Below are positions 47,859 through 59,502 of a stretch of DNA of 64,000 bases, piece by piece. The notes under the pieces were generated by a model that saw only the letters and a program-made list of their open reading frames with translations, made no database searches and was not told the origin of the DNA. Location of the stretch: positions 5,828,001-5,892,000 of the forward strand of contig CM038915.1 in the NCBI GenBank assembly GCA_021904315.1. Reading direction: 5' to 3'. The number at the start of each line of letters is the position of its first letter. Positions within the stretch are counted from its first letter, which is position 1. The stretch is from Sphagnum magellanicum (taxonomy: Eukaryota; Streptophyta; Sphagnopsida; Sphagnales; Sphagnaceae). Both the position numbers and the translations under genes were made by a program.

Positions 47859-49880
47859 AGAAGGTGAACATCATCAAGTTCCTCACTTAGGGTGGTTTGA
47901 GTTTGGTATCAACATAAGAACTTGTTCTTGCTCAATACAATCATATGGATTAGCTAAAGCAAATTAAGAATGGAGTCTTCCTTTCTCCACTCTTTTCAAC
48001 TCCGTGTGCATATATAGAGCTTGCAACTTTTTCTATGATTTACATTCACTTCTCTTTATGTCATGTGCAAAGTTTGGCAGTCCAACTTTTTACTCCCCCT
48101 GCATCCTTCATCTAATCTTCTTTCTGTGATTACTTCTCTTCTCTATTCCAATTTGACTTCTTGATCATGATGTTACTTGGTGACATGTTGCGCTGCTCCA
48201 GCTTTCATAAATTTCATCTGTTGAGACAGGAAAGTGCTGTTACTTTCACTTTGCCATTGTGTCAGAATTGGAGACTAACTCCTATATTTCTTCAAACCCT
48301 TTCTTTTATGTATTGCTAGTTGTTACTGCTATTCCTTTTTGTTCAAGACATTCTGATTCCAAGCTTTATTATCCACTCTTACTTCAAAACCTTCCATCCA
48401 ATGTCCTCCACAGTTGGCTTTCAGATACTCTTGTTATTCTCCAACAAGTAGGATATTAGCACATATGTCCATCCACTTTTCAGCTCCGTGCTGGTTTTCC
48501 ACATGTTCATAGTTTGCATGCATAATGTAGCTTTTGTTGTTGCTATTAGATTTTGGGTTCTTTTTTGTGAGATCTTATCACTCTTGAAATATTAGCAATG
48601 TGGCAGTCCTACTTCTCCTAACAGTTTGGAGTTTAATTGTTGAAAAAAGTCAATTTGGAAGAACATACACCTCTCTGGTGTTGTGGCATGATGAATAAAA
48701 TGTAGAAATCTGCCTTTCATAAAACAATAGAAACATCAGAAGTTCCATACTAGAAACATACACATAAGCATATCATTATTTAATCCCACTCAAGTCAATT
48801 TATGGGTGAATCGTTTTGAAGTCACAAATTTGATAATTGCATGTGTTGGAATGAAAATTATCGCCATGTGGTAAGTGTGATGGTCAAGAAGTGGAACCTG
48901 CAACACAGTTAGTTCATCTAGTACTCTAAACCCAAGAATGGTGGTTGGATATCACATTTCTAAAATACAATTTCCTAGAGGAATTCCACCTGTGCTCAGT
49001 ATGTGAGCCCACAAATTCAAATTGGATGAAGAAAAGTCAAACCATGCCAGTTTGGCTCAGCAAAATCGTTTTGGCCCAACATTTTTGCATAGTTTGCTGA
49101 GGCTGGTAAAAGGCACGGAAAAGCCTTACCCATGCCAGAAAAGAGTGTAGTTGCTTTTAGTAGTCTATGACCAATTTGCAGCCCCAGTTTTAGGTTTATT
49201 GGTGGGGTTGGGAAAAATTATCAACTAAACTTCGATGTGAGGAATTTGTTTCCAGGGTTACATACTGAGCATCGCTGGAGATGCTCTTCGGCAATGCAGA
49301 AATGGGTGCAGGTTCAATCCAACTCCTGGCAAGCCTTGCAGGCTAAGTAGTATTCGTCCAGCTCAATGAGAATCATCGATTATTATAACTCTGTAACCAC
49401 CCATGGCCACTTTGAAACCTTGTTCATTCACATTCAAGAATGCCAAGTAAACACACCCTGACTGCCAAAATATTTAAACTTGGGTCTTCTAAGCATAGGT
49501 AGCAGCCCTGGATTACTCAACTCTTATGTCAACACTAACATGGGTGTCCTCCATTCCCAAGCCATTGCTAATTAATCCAGAAATCTTGGACCAGAAATGT
49601 CCATATATTGTCAATCAGCAATGGTGGCCTCCAATTGGTTGGAGCTAGTTCATAAAGATGCAGAGTATCAGGGAGCAATAGAAATGGCTTTTTGTTACCC
49701 AATCACTTGCATGTGTAGCATTCTACCTGGAGGCAAATAGCCTCACAACTACAAATTCAAGCAACAACTTTTGTAGTTAAAAGACAGCTCTCTCTACTAT
49801 AACACCAAGCAGACTTGAATTTATTGCTCTTTTGCTTTACTATTGCGTTGATTAGCCAAATGAGTGTTTGACATTAATAT
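47859..49880. other. 3-prime flank of the SDR gene, no further gene recognised
   Basis: Base composition is less AT-rich than the repeat regions. An AATAAA at 48694-48699 is one possible polyadenylation signal but is far from the stop codon. The 66-codon frame at 48259-48459 has no recognisable feature. Confidence 0.35.
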
Positions 49881-50370
49881 ATGTAAATAAATGCTAGGTA
49901 GGTAGACAAGTAAGACATAGGTAAATAGATGTTAGTTAGGTAGGTAGGTAGTATGTAGGTAAGTAAATGTTAAGTAAGTAGGTGAATTGGTAAGACATAT
50001 CTAAATAAATAAGTAGGTAGGATGTAGGTAAGTATACATTAGGTAAATAGGTAGGTAGGTAATTTAGTAAGCATAATAAGTAGGTTAATTAATCAAATTA
50101 ATATGGCCAATTTGGTTAAGCATGGACATTTAGTATGATTGATTTGATTAAGCCATGGAAATCTTAATGGACCATTTAAAAAATTTGTCTCTCTTGATTA
50201 AATGTATAATTTAACATTTGGTCAAAATGGTCATCTTAATTAAAAGAACTAACCAAAATAACCATGTGTCTTTCATATACCATGTCTTTAATTGAAACAA
50301 ACATATTTTTAGTCAATACAAATACTTTAATCAAGTTGAACCTTTTGAAAAATCGTGATTTCTTGTAATG
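49881..50370. mobile_element. CACTA-like fragment: TAGG tract, subterminal repeats and right end
   Basis: Positions 49890-50080 are a TAGGTAGG-rich tract, followed by GGTCAAAATGGTCATC-like subterminal words and the end AATCGTGATTTCTTGTAATG at 50370 (reverse complement CATTACAAGAAATCACG). It shares layout with the copies at 30.77-36.25 kb. No left end was found, so it may be truncated. Confidence 0.5.
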
Positions 50371-50397
50371 ATTGATGGATGGATGTATAAAAAATAA

Positions 50398-51035
50398 TGT
50401 CAATATCACATTACAAGGTAGTTGTTGTCACATGCATGAAAATTACCAAGACAAATGATAAAAGAATAGGTCTAAATCTAAATTCAAAACATAAAACAAA
50501 AGGTTCAAAACAAGAACATAAAACTAAAATCAAGAACACGAAATGTGCGAAAACAAAGTACAAACAAATATTTATTACAATGAAATAAACAAATTTAAAC
50601 ATAAAAGGAATAGAACAAGATTGTACTTCAAACTAATGTTGAACATACTAAAGATAATGGGGGGTCTTACTTTTATTATACCCTTTCAAGGACCTAGTTC
50701 AAGAAAGTTTTCATAGAAGTTTCCATATACCCACTAACCAGGGAAGCTTCTTAAAAGACTTTTTAATTATAATTAACTACAAGTTAACTAAATTTTTAAA
50801 TTGAAAGTGAACTAAGAATTAATTATAAGTGAGCTAAAAATTGATCATAAGTTGATTAAGAGTTAATTGAGAGTGAACTAGAAATAAACTATGAATTATT
50901 TAAAAATAAACTATGAGTTAACTAAAAGTGAATTTGAAATGAACTAGAAATTAATTAAAAGTGAAATGCAAATTAACTATGAATCATAAATGAACATCCA
51001 TATGAATGAATTCCATTTGTTGTGTGGAAATGATG
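50398..51035. mobile_element. LTR-like element, copy 2 (unoccupied relative of 32373-35552)
   Basis: Begins TGTCAATATCAC and aligns with 32373-32655 plus 35120-35552: shared AAACATAA-rich text, AACAAGATTGT, GGGGGTCTTAC..TTTTATTATAC, GGACCTAGTTCAAG, and then an 11-bp minisatellite (50760-50990). The right end is diverged and placed only approximately by alignment. It lacks the 2464-bp CACTA insertion. No target duplication was found. Confidence 0.65.
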
Positions 51036-54000
51036 TCCTTGATAGTTGCTTTGAAATTACAGAATAGTTATTCCTACATAGTTGCAATTAAATTGCACAA
51101 GATATACAGTTCCATATATGATGAATTATCTTTGTTGCAACTCATGTGACTTGCCCAATAATATTCATAGAAATATTTTGAATTGTAGTGAAGTTACAAA
51201 TGGTCATTGCAACTCAAAAACCTAATTGCAAGGCTAGTTACAAATCATTCTATTTTTCATAAATTTTTAGTAATTTATTTTCACCTAATTCACCTAAAAT
51301 GAAACATAATTAACTATAAAACTTGACAAAAAGGAAAGGGGATGGTGACGAAGGTGAATGTGAGATGGCCCACTATCACCATCAAGAAGACTAAAAACAA
51401 ATGGAAGTGATTTAGGATAGGACAAAATCTACCTTTTGATGATTTCCAAACCTTACACTAAATTTTACAATTTAAGAATATGAAAAATTTATCCTTGGAA
51501 ATATGTTTGATTTAACAACAGGGTGTAGAATAGGCCCTTGGGATTTCACCACTTGGCAAAATTTTGCAATTTTTTTTAATAATAATCTGAATTGGCCATC
51601 AAGGATGAATTATTAGTCTTGAATCATTTCATGAATCTTCTTTGTTTCATTCATTATTGAATAAAAGATTCACTTAAACCATTGTAGAACAAAGTGATGT
51701 GTGTACTTACAACATATGACCCATGGATGGATATTTTACTTGGACCAAATGAAATTTATTTACATAGGTGAAGGCCCTTATATTCATCACTTTGTAGCAC
51801 TCACATACACCCATAAAAATTGTGCATTTAAAAAATTGTTAATTTAAAATGTTCACCCACCACAAATATTCATTATACATTTTGAAATTTAGAATGCCCA
51901 ATACAACCTATCAACTAGCCTTTTGGATTTTGGAAGATATAATTGTGATTTTTTTAACATTTTTTTCTTTTTAAAAATCTTTTGAATTCTTTTTTTATTT
52001 TTTATTTTCAAATTGCTCAATTGAAATTTGATGTCAATAAATTGCAATTTTATTTTTGAATCTTCTAGAAAGTTTCCAAAATTTTGATGGAATTAAATGT
52101 ATTTGGCTTATGATGTCAATAAAATGTGTGAATTTCAAAACTAAAATAAGTTTCTAATGCCAACAAACAAAGTTACAAGTTTTGTACTTTCTTCCAAGAT
52201 TGTAGGAAATCAAATGTACTAGCTATGGAACTACAATAATATGAAATCAAATGTTTTATCTATGAAATTACACAATATGAAAAAAATCCAAGCACAAGTG
52301 AAGAGCTTAAGTCAAGTTCAATGTGAAAATCAACAAAACATGAATCTAAATTTTGAAATGTAGAAGATTAAAACTAAAATTTAAAAAATCACATTGCAAT
52401 CTTGTCCACCATGTTTTTTATCAAAACATTAATTATATTTAAATCAACAAGGAAGTTGATTGTAACAAGGCAATTTTGAAGATGGTTTAAAATGTGCCTA
52501 GAAGATGTGCTCGTGTTCAACACCGCAAGTGGTTGTTGATCATGAATCACCTTTAACTTCTACTTGTGCTTTGGAAGTTCCACATCAAATAACTCATTTT
52601 AGAAGTTTTCATCAACATCAACATGTTCTTTATTTGGTTTTGGGGCTTGCACCATCATCTTGTTTTGAAAAACATGAACAAAATCAACATTTGGTCTCTC
52701 TAGACCAAGATTAGCAATAACAATAACAATAAATTATTGTTGTGTAGAAACAACGATAGTATTATGAACATAGTCATTAACTACACCTTTTTCATCGGTA
52801 GGAAGAAATGAATTAACAAAAATTGCATCAACTAGATTTTGAATATGAACATCTTTACAAAATAATAATAATAATAATAATAAAACAACCAAAAAAAAGA
52901 AAAACCAAGAGGAAAAAGAACAAAAATCATGTAACCAACAAATCTCACTTATACAGAAACACCAATAACAATTATTGATATCTCCTAGGTAAGAAAATAT
53001 GAATTAACAAAAACCAAATTAATGTGGTTATCTTCAAAATGAATTTAGCCAAAAAAACCTAAAAATTAAAAATTTACAAACTAGAAAAAAGGGACAAATA
53101 ATAGTTACCTTGGTCTTCTCAAATGCCTCCTCATTGAAAGCTTCATTGTATAAAAACAACGATCACTTTTCAATTCACCAAAAATTATATATTACAAAAA
53201 ATTGTCTTTTATATGTTTATTAATCTAATTATACCTCCAACATAAGAAAGGAAAAAAGACATGAAAACCTTGAATGTAAGCACAAACTCAAAACAAAAGC
53301 AAAAAAATAGAATTCAAAACAAAAAAAAACAAAAACAAAACAAAGAGGTAGGAAAATTGATTTCCCATAAAATAAAGGATCTTAGTGACTAATTGTTTCC
53401 ATACCATATTCATGTGGAACGAGAGCTCCTCCATGCAAGTTATCCCAACCCCTTAGCCAATTTTGTTTGATGAAACTTTTGTTTTCAAAATAGGAAAATC
53501 TTAGGTTAAACCATCAATAATTAATTGTAATTGATTGTGGTCAACTAAGGATGTACTGAATCATACATCATCATTCTTTTTCCATTTAGGTTTGGGGTTT
53601 AAGAACAATATGTGAAGACTTGATTTACCATTAGGCCAATAGTAAAACATTGGCAAGCCAATTCTTTGAAGGTTGTGCAATGGCATCATCCACAAGGCAA
53701 TCATAGGGAAGTTTGTACAAATTTGTTGAACACTTTGTAATATCAATCCTTCAATTTTTAGAAACACCTTGGCAAAATTTTAAACTAATCCAATAGGCAC
53801 TTATATTAAAAAATAATTTTATAAATTAACATTTTTGAGTTCAAACTAGCTCCTTGTAAAAAAATTCATCATGTAAAATGAATGAAATTTCAAATTAAGA
53901 CCAACAAGAGACATTGGCCAACAAATTGGTTGTGTTAACATCTTCCATTCTTCCTGCATAAAAAGAGCCCATTATCTCCACTTGATGGTACCTTGAGTTG

Positions 54001-54990
54001 GTAAAAATGTTGAAAACATTTGCTAAAGTTACACGAATTTTCATAACTTGTTATTTTGTCTTTGTTTAATAAGCTTACCAATACCTTTAATCAAGGATTA
54101 GATGTTTTGCATCATAACAAAAAAGAAATTTAAATTTAAAAAACCCAATTAAAAAATTACAAAATAAAAACCTATAACATGAAATTATTTTTAAAAACTA
54201 CAAGATAAAACAGTAAAACATAAAATTACAAAATGAAAAAGAAAAAAAGGCAATTTTTTTATAAAACCTAGTTAAAGGGTATAAACTACCATCCTATAAC
54301 ATATCCACAAGGCCCATTATAGTGTCTTCATTATAAAACAAATTTGTAATGAACTTTTTATTATTGTAACTTGAAAAAAAATTCCATTTGTCAAATGCAG
54401 TTTTTGCCCATTACTTTGCATGTTTGTTGGTTCTCCACCCTCCTTCATTGACATTATTTAACTTTTTTCATTAGTTTCAAGGAATCAAGAATTCAAGAAA
54501 ACATTAATAATGTAAGAGAATCATAGTTAGAGGTAATAACAACAGTGCAGTTTTATGTAAAAACAAAAGAGACATTGGGGGGAAAAAAATTCATTATCTC
54601 AATTGTTAAATGGAATAGACAAATCAAAGTCTTCAATAACCAAATGCATTAAATGGTTGTAAAGGTTTGCAAAACAAATAAGATCAACATTTGTTAAATA
54701 GGAAACTAAGTAGGTTCAACACATTTAGGCAATTATAAATAAATATCAAATTCATCATCAAACCATAAAAAACCATCATTTACATAATTACAAGGAGAAG
54801 GTGTGCATGATGTAATAAGACCAAATCCAAAAACCTCAACATCAAAAAAAAAGGTTAGGTTGATTAGATGACAATTCATGGATATCATGATTTTGAGAAA
54901 GCTTGTTATAGAATTCTTGGAAGCTAGTTCATCTACATGTAACATTGATAAACAAAAGGTTTTGCAAAAAAATATATAAATAAAAAATAA
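51036..54990. other. AT-rich intergenic DNA without a recognised gene
   Basis: An (AAT)n microsatellite lies at 52861-52882. The minus-strand frame at 53561-53767 (68 codons, containing RIGLPMFYYWPNGKSS) is protein-like in composition and could be a decayed transposon fragment, but is unassigned. Other short frames are not supported. Confidence 0.35.
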
Positions 54991-55765
54991 CAGTACTTAC
55001 AAATTACAATGTCTTGGGAAAAAGAAAAAAAAACAATGTTAGCACAACCATAATTAGAAAAGACATTGGTATTGCAATAACAACATGAAAAAAATGAAAG
55101 AAGACCACCAAAGACAACAATAGTTTTGACCATGCAACACACTTGTCAAATTGTTACAAGAAATAGGGAAAAACACAAGCATTGGCAGGGAATGTGAGGC
55201 CTTGTTGCACCACGCATAAACACACTAAAGAAAAAAAACCAAAAGGTCATCAAGATATTCCAACAATAATGAAAAAAACTTGAAAGTAGATTGTTGAAAA
55301 TGACAAGAACTTCAACAACACCACACACTTGCAAATATATATATAGAGAGAGAGAGATTAAAAAAAGTGCAAAATTTGACAATCATCATGATCTTTTGAC
55401 AATGCAAAGGAAAAACATTGCTAGCACAATTGCACATGATAAGATGATGATGGTATAATAACAAAAACATGGAAAAAACAAAATAACATTAGCAACTTTG
55501 ACCGTGCAGTTGCAAAACAAACAATGAAAACAATATATTAAAAACAAGCAAGTGTCAACTTGTGTTGCAAGAAACATAAAAAAATTAAGAAACCTTGTTA
55601 CACCAGGCATAGACATTACAAAAAAGAAGAGATCATCAAGATTTTTCAAGAACAAAAAAGAAAAAATCCACTAGAAACAATGGTGACTTCCACAATGCCA
55701 CGCATTTTTTTTAAAAACAAAACAAAACAAATAACAAGTAGCAACTTGAAAAAAAACAAAGGAAA
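54990..55765. repeat. Degenerate tandem duplication, about 385-bp unit
   Basis: Paired landmarks: AAAAACAATGTTAGCACAA (55030) with AAAAACATTGCTAGCACAA (55411), and GCCTTGTTGCACCACGCATA (about 55198) with ACCTTGTTACACCAGGCATA (about 55589). The offset is 380-390 bp. The first unit carries TA and GA microsatellites (55337-55361). A-rich, and the open frames on both strands are low-complexity. Confidence 0.65.
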
Positions 55766-56339
55766 GAGAAGGGAGGGAAGAAAAAGGAGGAGGAACAAGT
55801 TACTAAGAGAAGTAGAAGAGGAAGAAGCATGATCGAGAAGCAAGAGAAAGAAAAGGAGGAAGATTGCCCATAGTAATAATGAGATAGCAAAAAGAAAAAG
55901 AAAGATAACCTCAACTCTTCGTCGTTCATTAGATGTCGCCATTAGCTTTAGAGTTTGCGTTAGGGCGAAAAGATGAAAAGATAGTTAAAAAAAGCTGGAA
56001 AAAAAGGAGTTTCTTTACATAGGTGAAGAAGGGTCTATACTTAAACCCTTCTCCTATACTTACAAAACAAATGAAATATGCGCAAAATGCAAACACAAAA
56101 ACCACCCACCCACAAATAAATGTATCATTTAGATTCGAATGAGTCAATCTGTGAAGATAGAAGAAAACCGATGACAGAATCTCTATCATGAGAATTTTCT
56201 TTTGCATTTCCCATAGGGAAAAGAGTGGAACCCTTTGACAAATTAAAGTTGAATCAACAACAAAATGTAGGGAAAGTTTTCCAAGGGAATTATGGCACCA
56301 ATATTTCATTTCAATATTTCATTCTGATTTTCCCATTGT
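55766..56339. other. Purine-rich low-complexity DNA, no supported gene
   Basis: AAAGGAGGAGGAAC-like purine runs at 55760-55870 open several frames rich in Lys/Glu (plus) or Phe/Leu/Ser (minus). The 126-codon minus-strand frame at 55929-56309 is hydrophobic and not recognised. Confidence 0.35.
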
Positions 56340-57260
56340 GAAATGGAGGAATCATTGTAATTTCACATTGTCAAACAAATCATTTCATGTTTGCATAGGG
56401 GAAATTCAAGTTTTTCTTGATAGTCGAACACGAATCCTAAAGAAGTCGCTTGTGTATGTCTCTCCAGCTTTCACTCACCTGCTCTACTCCCCCAATGCCA
56501 ACATTCTAGAGATTATAGACCACCACAACACTGCAACACACAGAATCTCTCTGTAATCTCGTTGTTCATATGTCACAGGCTCTCACTCATTTCACGAACA
56601 TTTCACTGCCACAATTGCAGCCAGAATACAGGAAACGAAGCTTCATGAAATCTGATCAGTAAATGGCTTGCAAAAAACAGACAATCAGTACAAGTTTCCA
56701 CCTCCACGGATTCCTGACGCAACTAATGCTGAGATTATCTATCACTAGTTTTAAGGCACAAACAGAAATTTTGTGATGTTTGTTTGTTTGTCAATATGCC
56801 CCGCAGCAGCTGTGGAGACCAATCATCGTTTGCAACAGCCTTATCACCAACAACAATCTCTGCTACCGCACCATCTCCCAAGTGTATCACCTGATCCGAA
56901 GCATAGATGTTGTTGTGTTCGTTAACTGTGCGCTCAGTTCTGTCTCTGCTGGCTATCTTCCAAAGAGTCGCAAAGGGGGGGAAGAGAAGAATAGATGTTG
57001 GCAAGGCAGAGCGCACAGAGAGAGGGAAGGTGAGGTAGCTTGGGGATCTTGAGAACGAAAGCTGAGAGAGGAGAAAGAGACAATAGTGCCGGAATCAGGT
57101 TGGCAAAGTGAAGAGGCTTTCCTTGGCCTCGTGAGGAACAACAACCACAATGGCTGCAGGAAGAAAGAAGAAAGATGGCATGAAGAGGACGGACGGACGG
57201 ACCGACGGAGCTCCATGACATCCTAGTTCGAACTCTATGCCAGGATATAGCCAAGATTTA
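56340..57260 (-). other. Gene-like region with overlapping unassigned minus-strand frames
   Basis: The sequence is GC-richer than the flanks. Three minus-strand frames overlap: 57254-56934, 57216-56953 and 57016-56735. The last encodes a plausible soluble stretch (DQVIHLGDGAVAEIVVGDKA, followed by VANDDWSPQLL). The upstream ones are Ser/Pro/Leu-rich like a transit peptide or UTR. They might be a 5-prime exon of a minus-strand gene or the promoter side of a divergent pair. No family or splice chain could be established. A (GGAC)n run lies at 57182-57197. Confidence 0.3.
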
Positions 57261-59334
57261 CAAGAGCTCTATACCTGAGAATCTTCTAAATCTTCTCTAT
57301 ATCCTGGCTTAGGGTTGAGCACCGGATGGTCTACAGTCTCCTTTGCTTGCATTCAAGAGCTTGTGTAGGAAGTCTTTTCCATTCTAGTGTTGTTGCGGTC
57401 CTGCCTTGGTGTTTGGCTCATCCAGAGAGGAGGCAGTAGACATTGATGATGGTTCGTTGTTTCAGATCAACACTCTTGGGCAAGGTGTCTTGAAGAAGAG
57501 AAGCTGACTATTACAGAAGAGACAGAAAAACCCAAGTCCAGCAGCTCGTGCAGCAAGATCACCGAATAAAAATGGTGCTCAACAGGGAAGAACCTGTTTG
57601 CTGTGTGGCATACAAATCCGTTCCCCTTCCAGACTGGCCTCCTGAGAAGGAATGCTCGCTATCCATCCAGCATCATCATGACCAAGCAACAAGCACCTCT
57701 CTACTTCGTCTTCATCACAAAGTCTGCATTTGGATTGTTAAGTGCGGTATGCATCTCAGCAACTATATGATTTCTGTTTCATTCTTTGTAAGCTGAATCC
57801 AATACTTCGATGAAGATCTTCAAAATTGAAAAGAAAAGCTCCTGAATTCTACCTGTGATACTTCTGGATGCCTTGAACCCTGATCACTTGGTAGTTGCTG
57901 AAACCTGCTCATTGCTCCCTCATTTTGCATCATTTGTTTCTTCTTGCTTGAAGGTCTGGTTTTCTCCTGATTGCAGTCTGACATTTAACTGTTTGTGTGT
58001 TTTGAAATGCACAGATTGTAGATCAGAACACCCTTTGAAAGAAAATTTTCTCTGAGATAAATTGCCTGCGCTTTATGGTTTTCTCAGACTCACCAGTCTG
58101 CACTGTTCTTGTAACTATCACTGCTGTCAACTTTCTTGGTGGAGTAGTTCCTGCAGGTACTGGATGTCAAGAAATTATTTGGCAAATAAGTCTGGAAAAA
58201 CAGGTATTGCTTCCCCACTGCATCCATGGCTTGAACTTGAATCATCTTCTTCTTTGAGCTTCAGTAATAAGGGTGGTCTTCACATCCACTGCAAGGCAAG
58301 AGACTGTAAAAGTTAGTCCCAATCCAATTCTGATAAGACAAGGAATTGGTTTTAGTGTTCACTGCTGTGAAGTGCATGAGCATGCCCCTTGCAATAATGG
58401 ACTGCTTGATCATCAAGTTCCTTATGATGGAGTGCTTTGACTTCTTCAGAAGTTGCAATCAATGATCCAAAATGTTGGACTTGTGATGCAAAAGTGGCAT
58501 GGAAATGGAATTTTACCACCAGTATTTGATGATGAAGACTGTTGTTACCAATCTCTTGGATCTTTTCAGTTAGCTTGCAAACCAACTTCACTGCATCTTT
58601 CCAAACAGAAGAGTGCAACTCCACCTCCACCTTCCTGATAGAAATTGTGCATATGGGGGACATAGCTCATATTCTGTAGCTCACAATGTGCCATACTTGA
58701 TTCTCCTTGCAGTGGAACTTTTGGCTACAAAATTGCAATACACAAATCTGGTGCCTTCAGTTAGTTTCTCTGCAGCTGTGTTCTTGTATCTGTTCAATGA
58801 TACTCTGCTACATGTATGTGAAGTAACCCATTGCGAGATTGTGGAGCCCTACTCTGAATACCAAGGCACTTTCAAGTTTTCATATTGTATGTGGGAAGTT
58901 GCATTGTATGGTAAGGATGCATATCTCAAGGATATACATGGATATACATGCTTGTTTCTTGATGAGATCTTGTACTGTTTTCTTCTTCCCACCTTCTTCA
59001 ATGCTTGTAGGGGGTAAATGATGGAAAGCTCAAGGAGAAGAGAAGACAACACTCTTGTTTTGGACATCATATGCTTTATCTGCATAATGTTTTGAGATGG
59101 GATCTAACTCTATATATGGGGATTTCTTTCTGTGAAGAAAACCTCTTCCTCCTCCTCCACGCAGTGCTTGCCATGGCAACATAATACTGCATCTGTTGTG
59201 AACCAGTCCATGAACTTTGAAGCGTTGGGAAAAGTTTGTGGAAAGAACAAGAGAAAGGAGTACGTGATTCACGTGAACTCTTCAACCATGAACACCTGAG
59301 TGTCTCGCTCTTGATCACTGCCTCGTGAGCTTCC
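57261..59334. other. Moderate-GC region, possible transcribed DNA, product not recognised
   Basis: Open frames on both strands (58613-59017 plus, 134 codons; 58663-58352 minus, 103 codons) overlap and have no recognisable motif. Composition resembles introns and UTRs of the two clear genes, so an undetected non-coding or heavily diverged gene is possible. Confidence 0.3.
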
Positions 59335-59502
59335 ATGATCGGTAGCGAAAAGTGCAATTTTTCTTCTCTTTCAGCATTTGCTGAACGTGGCAGGAAGCAA
59401 CAGTTGCTGCCAAGAATTCCTACACAAATGGAGACTACAGGTGTTCGCTCCTGGATGCTTTTGTTGGAATTTTGCACAGGTGCCGGCGGATGGATCGGTG
59501 CC

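Noticed and set aside
49300..49350. tRNA-like GGTTCAATCC T-loop
   Set aside because: The bases around it do not form a T stem, and no anticodon or acceptor arm could be drawn.
55560..55942. Lys/Glu-rich and Phe/Leu-rich frames on opposite strands
   Set aside because: Low-complexity purine tract opens both strands; no gene structure.
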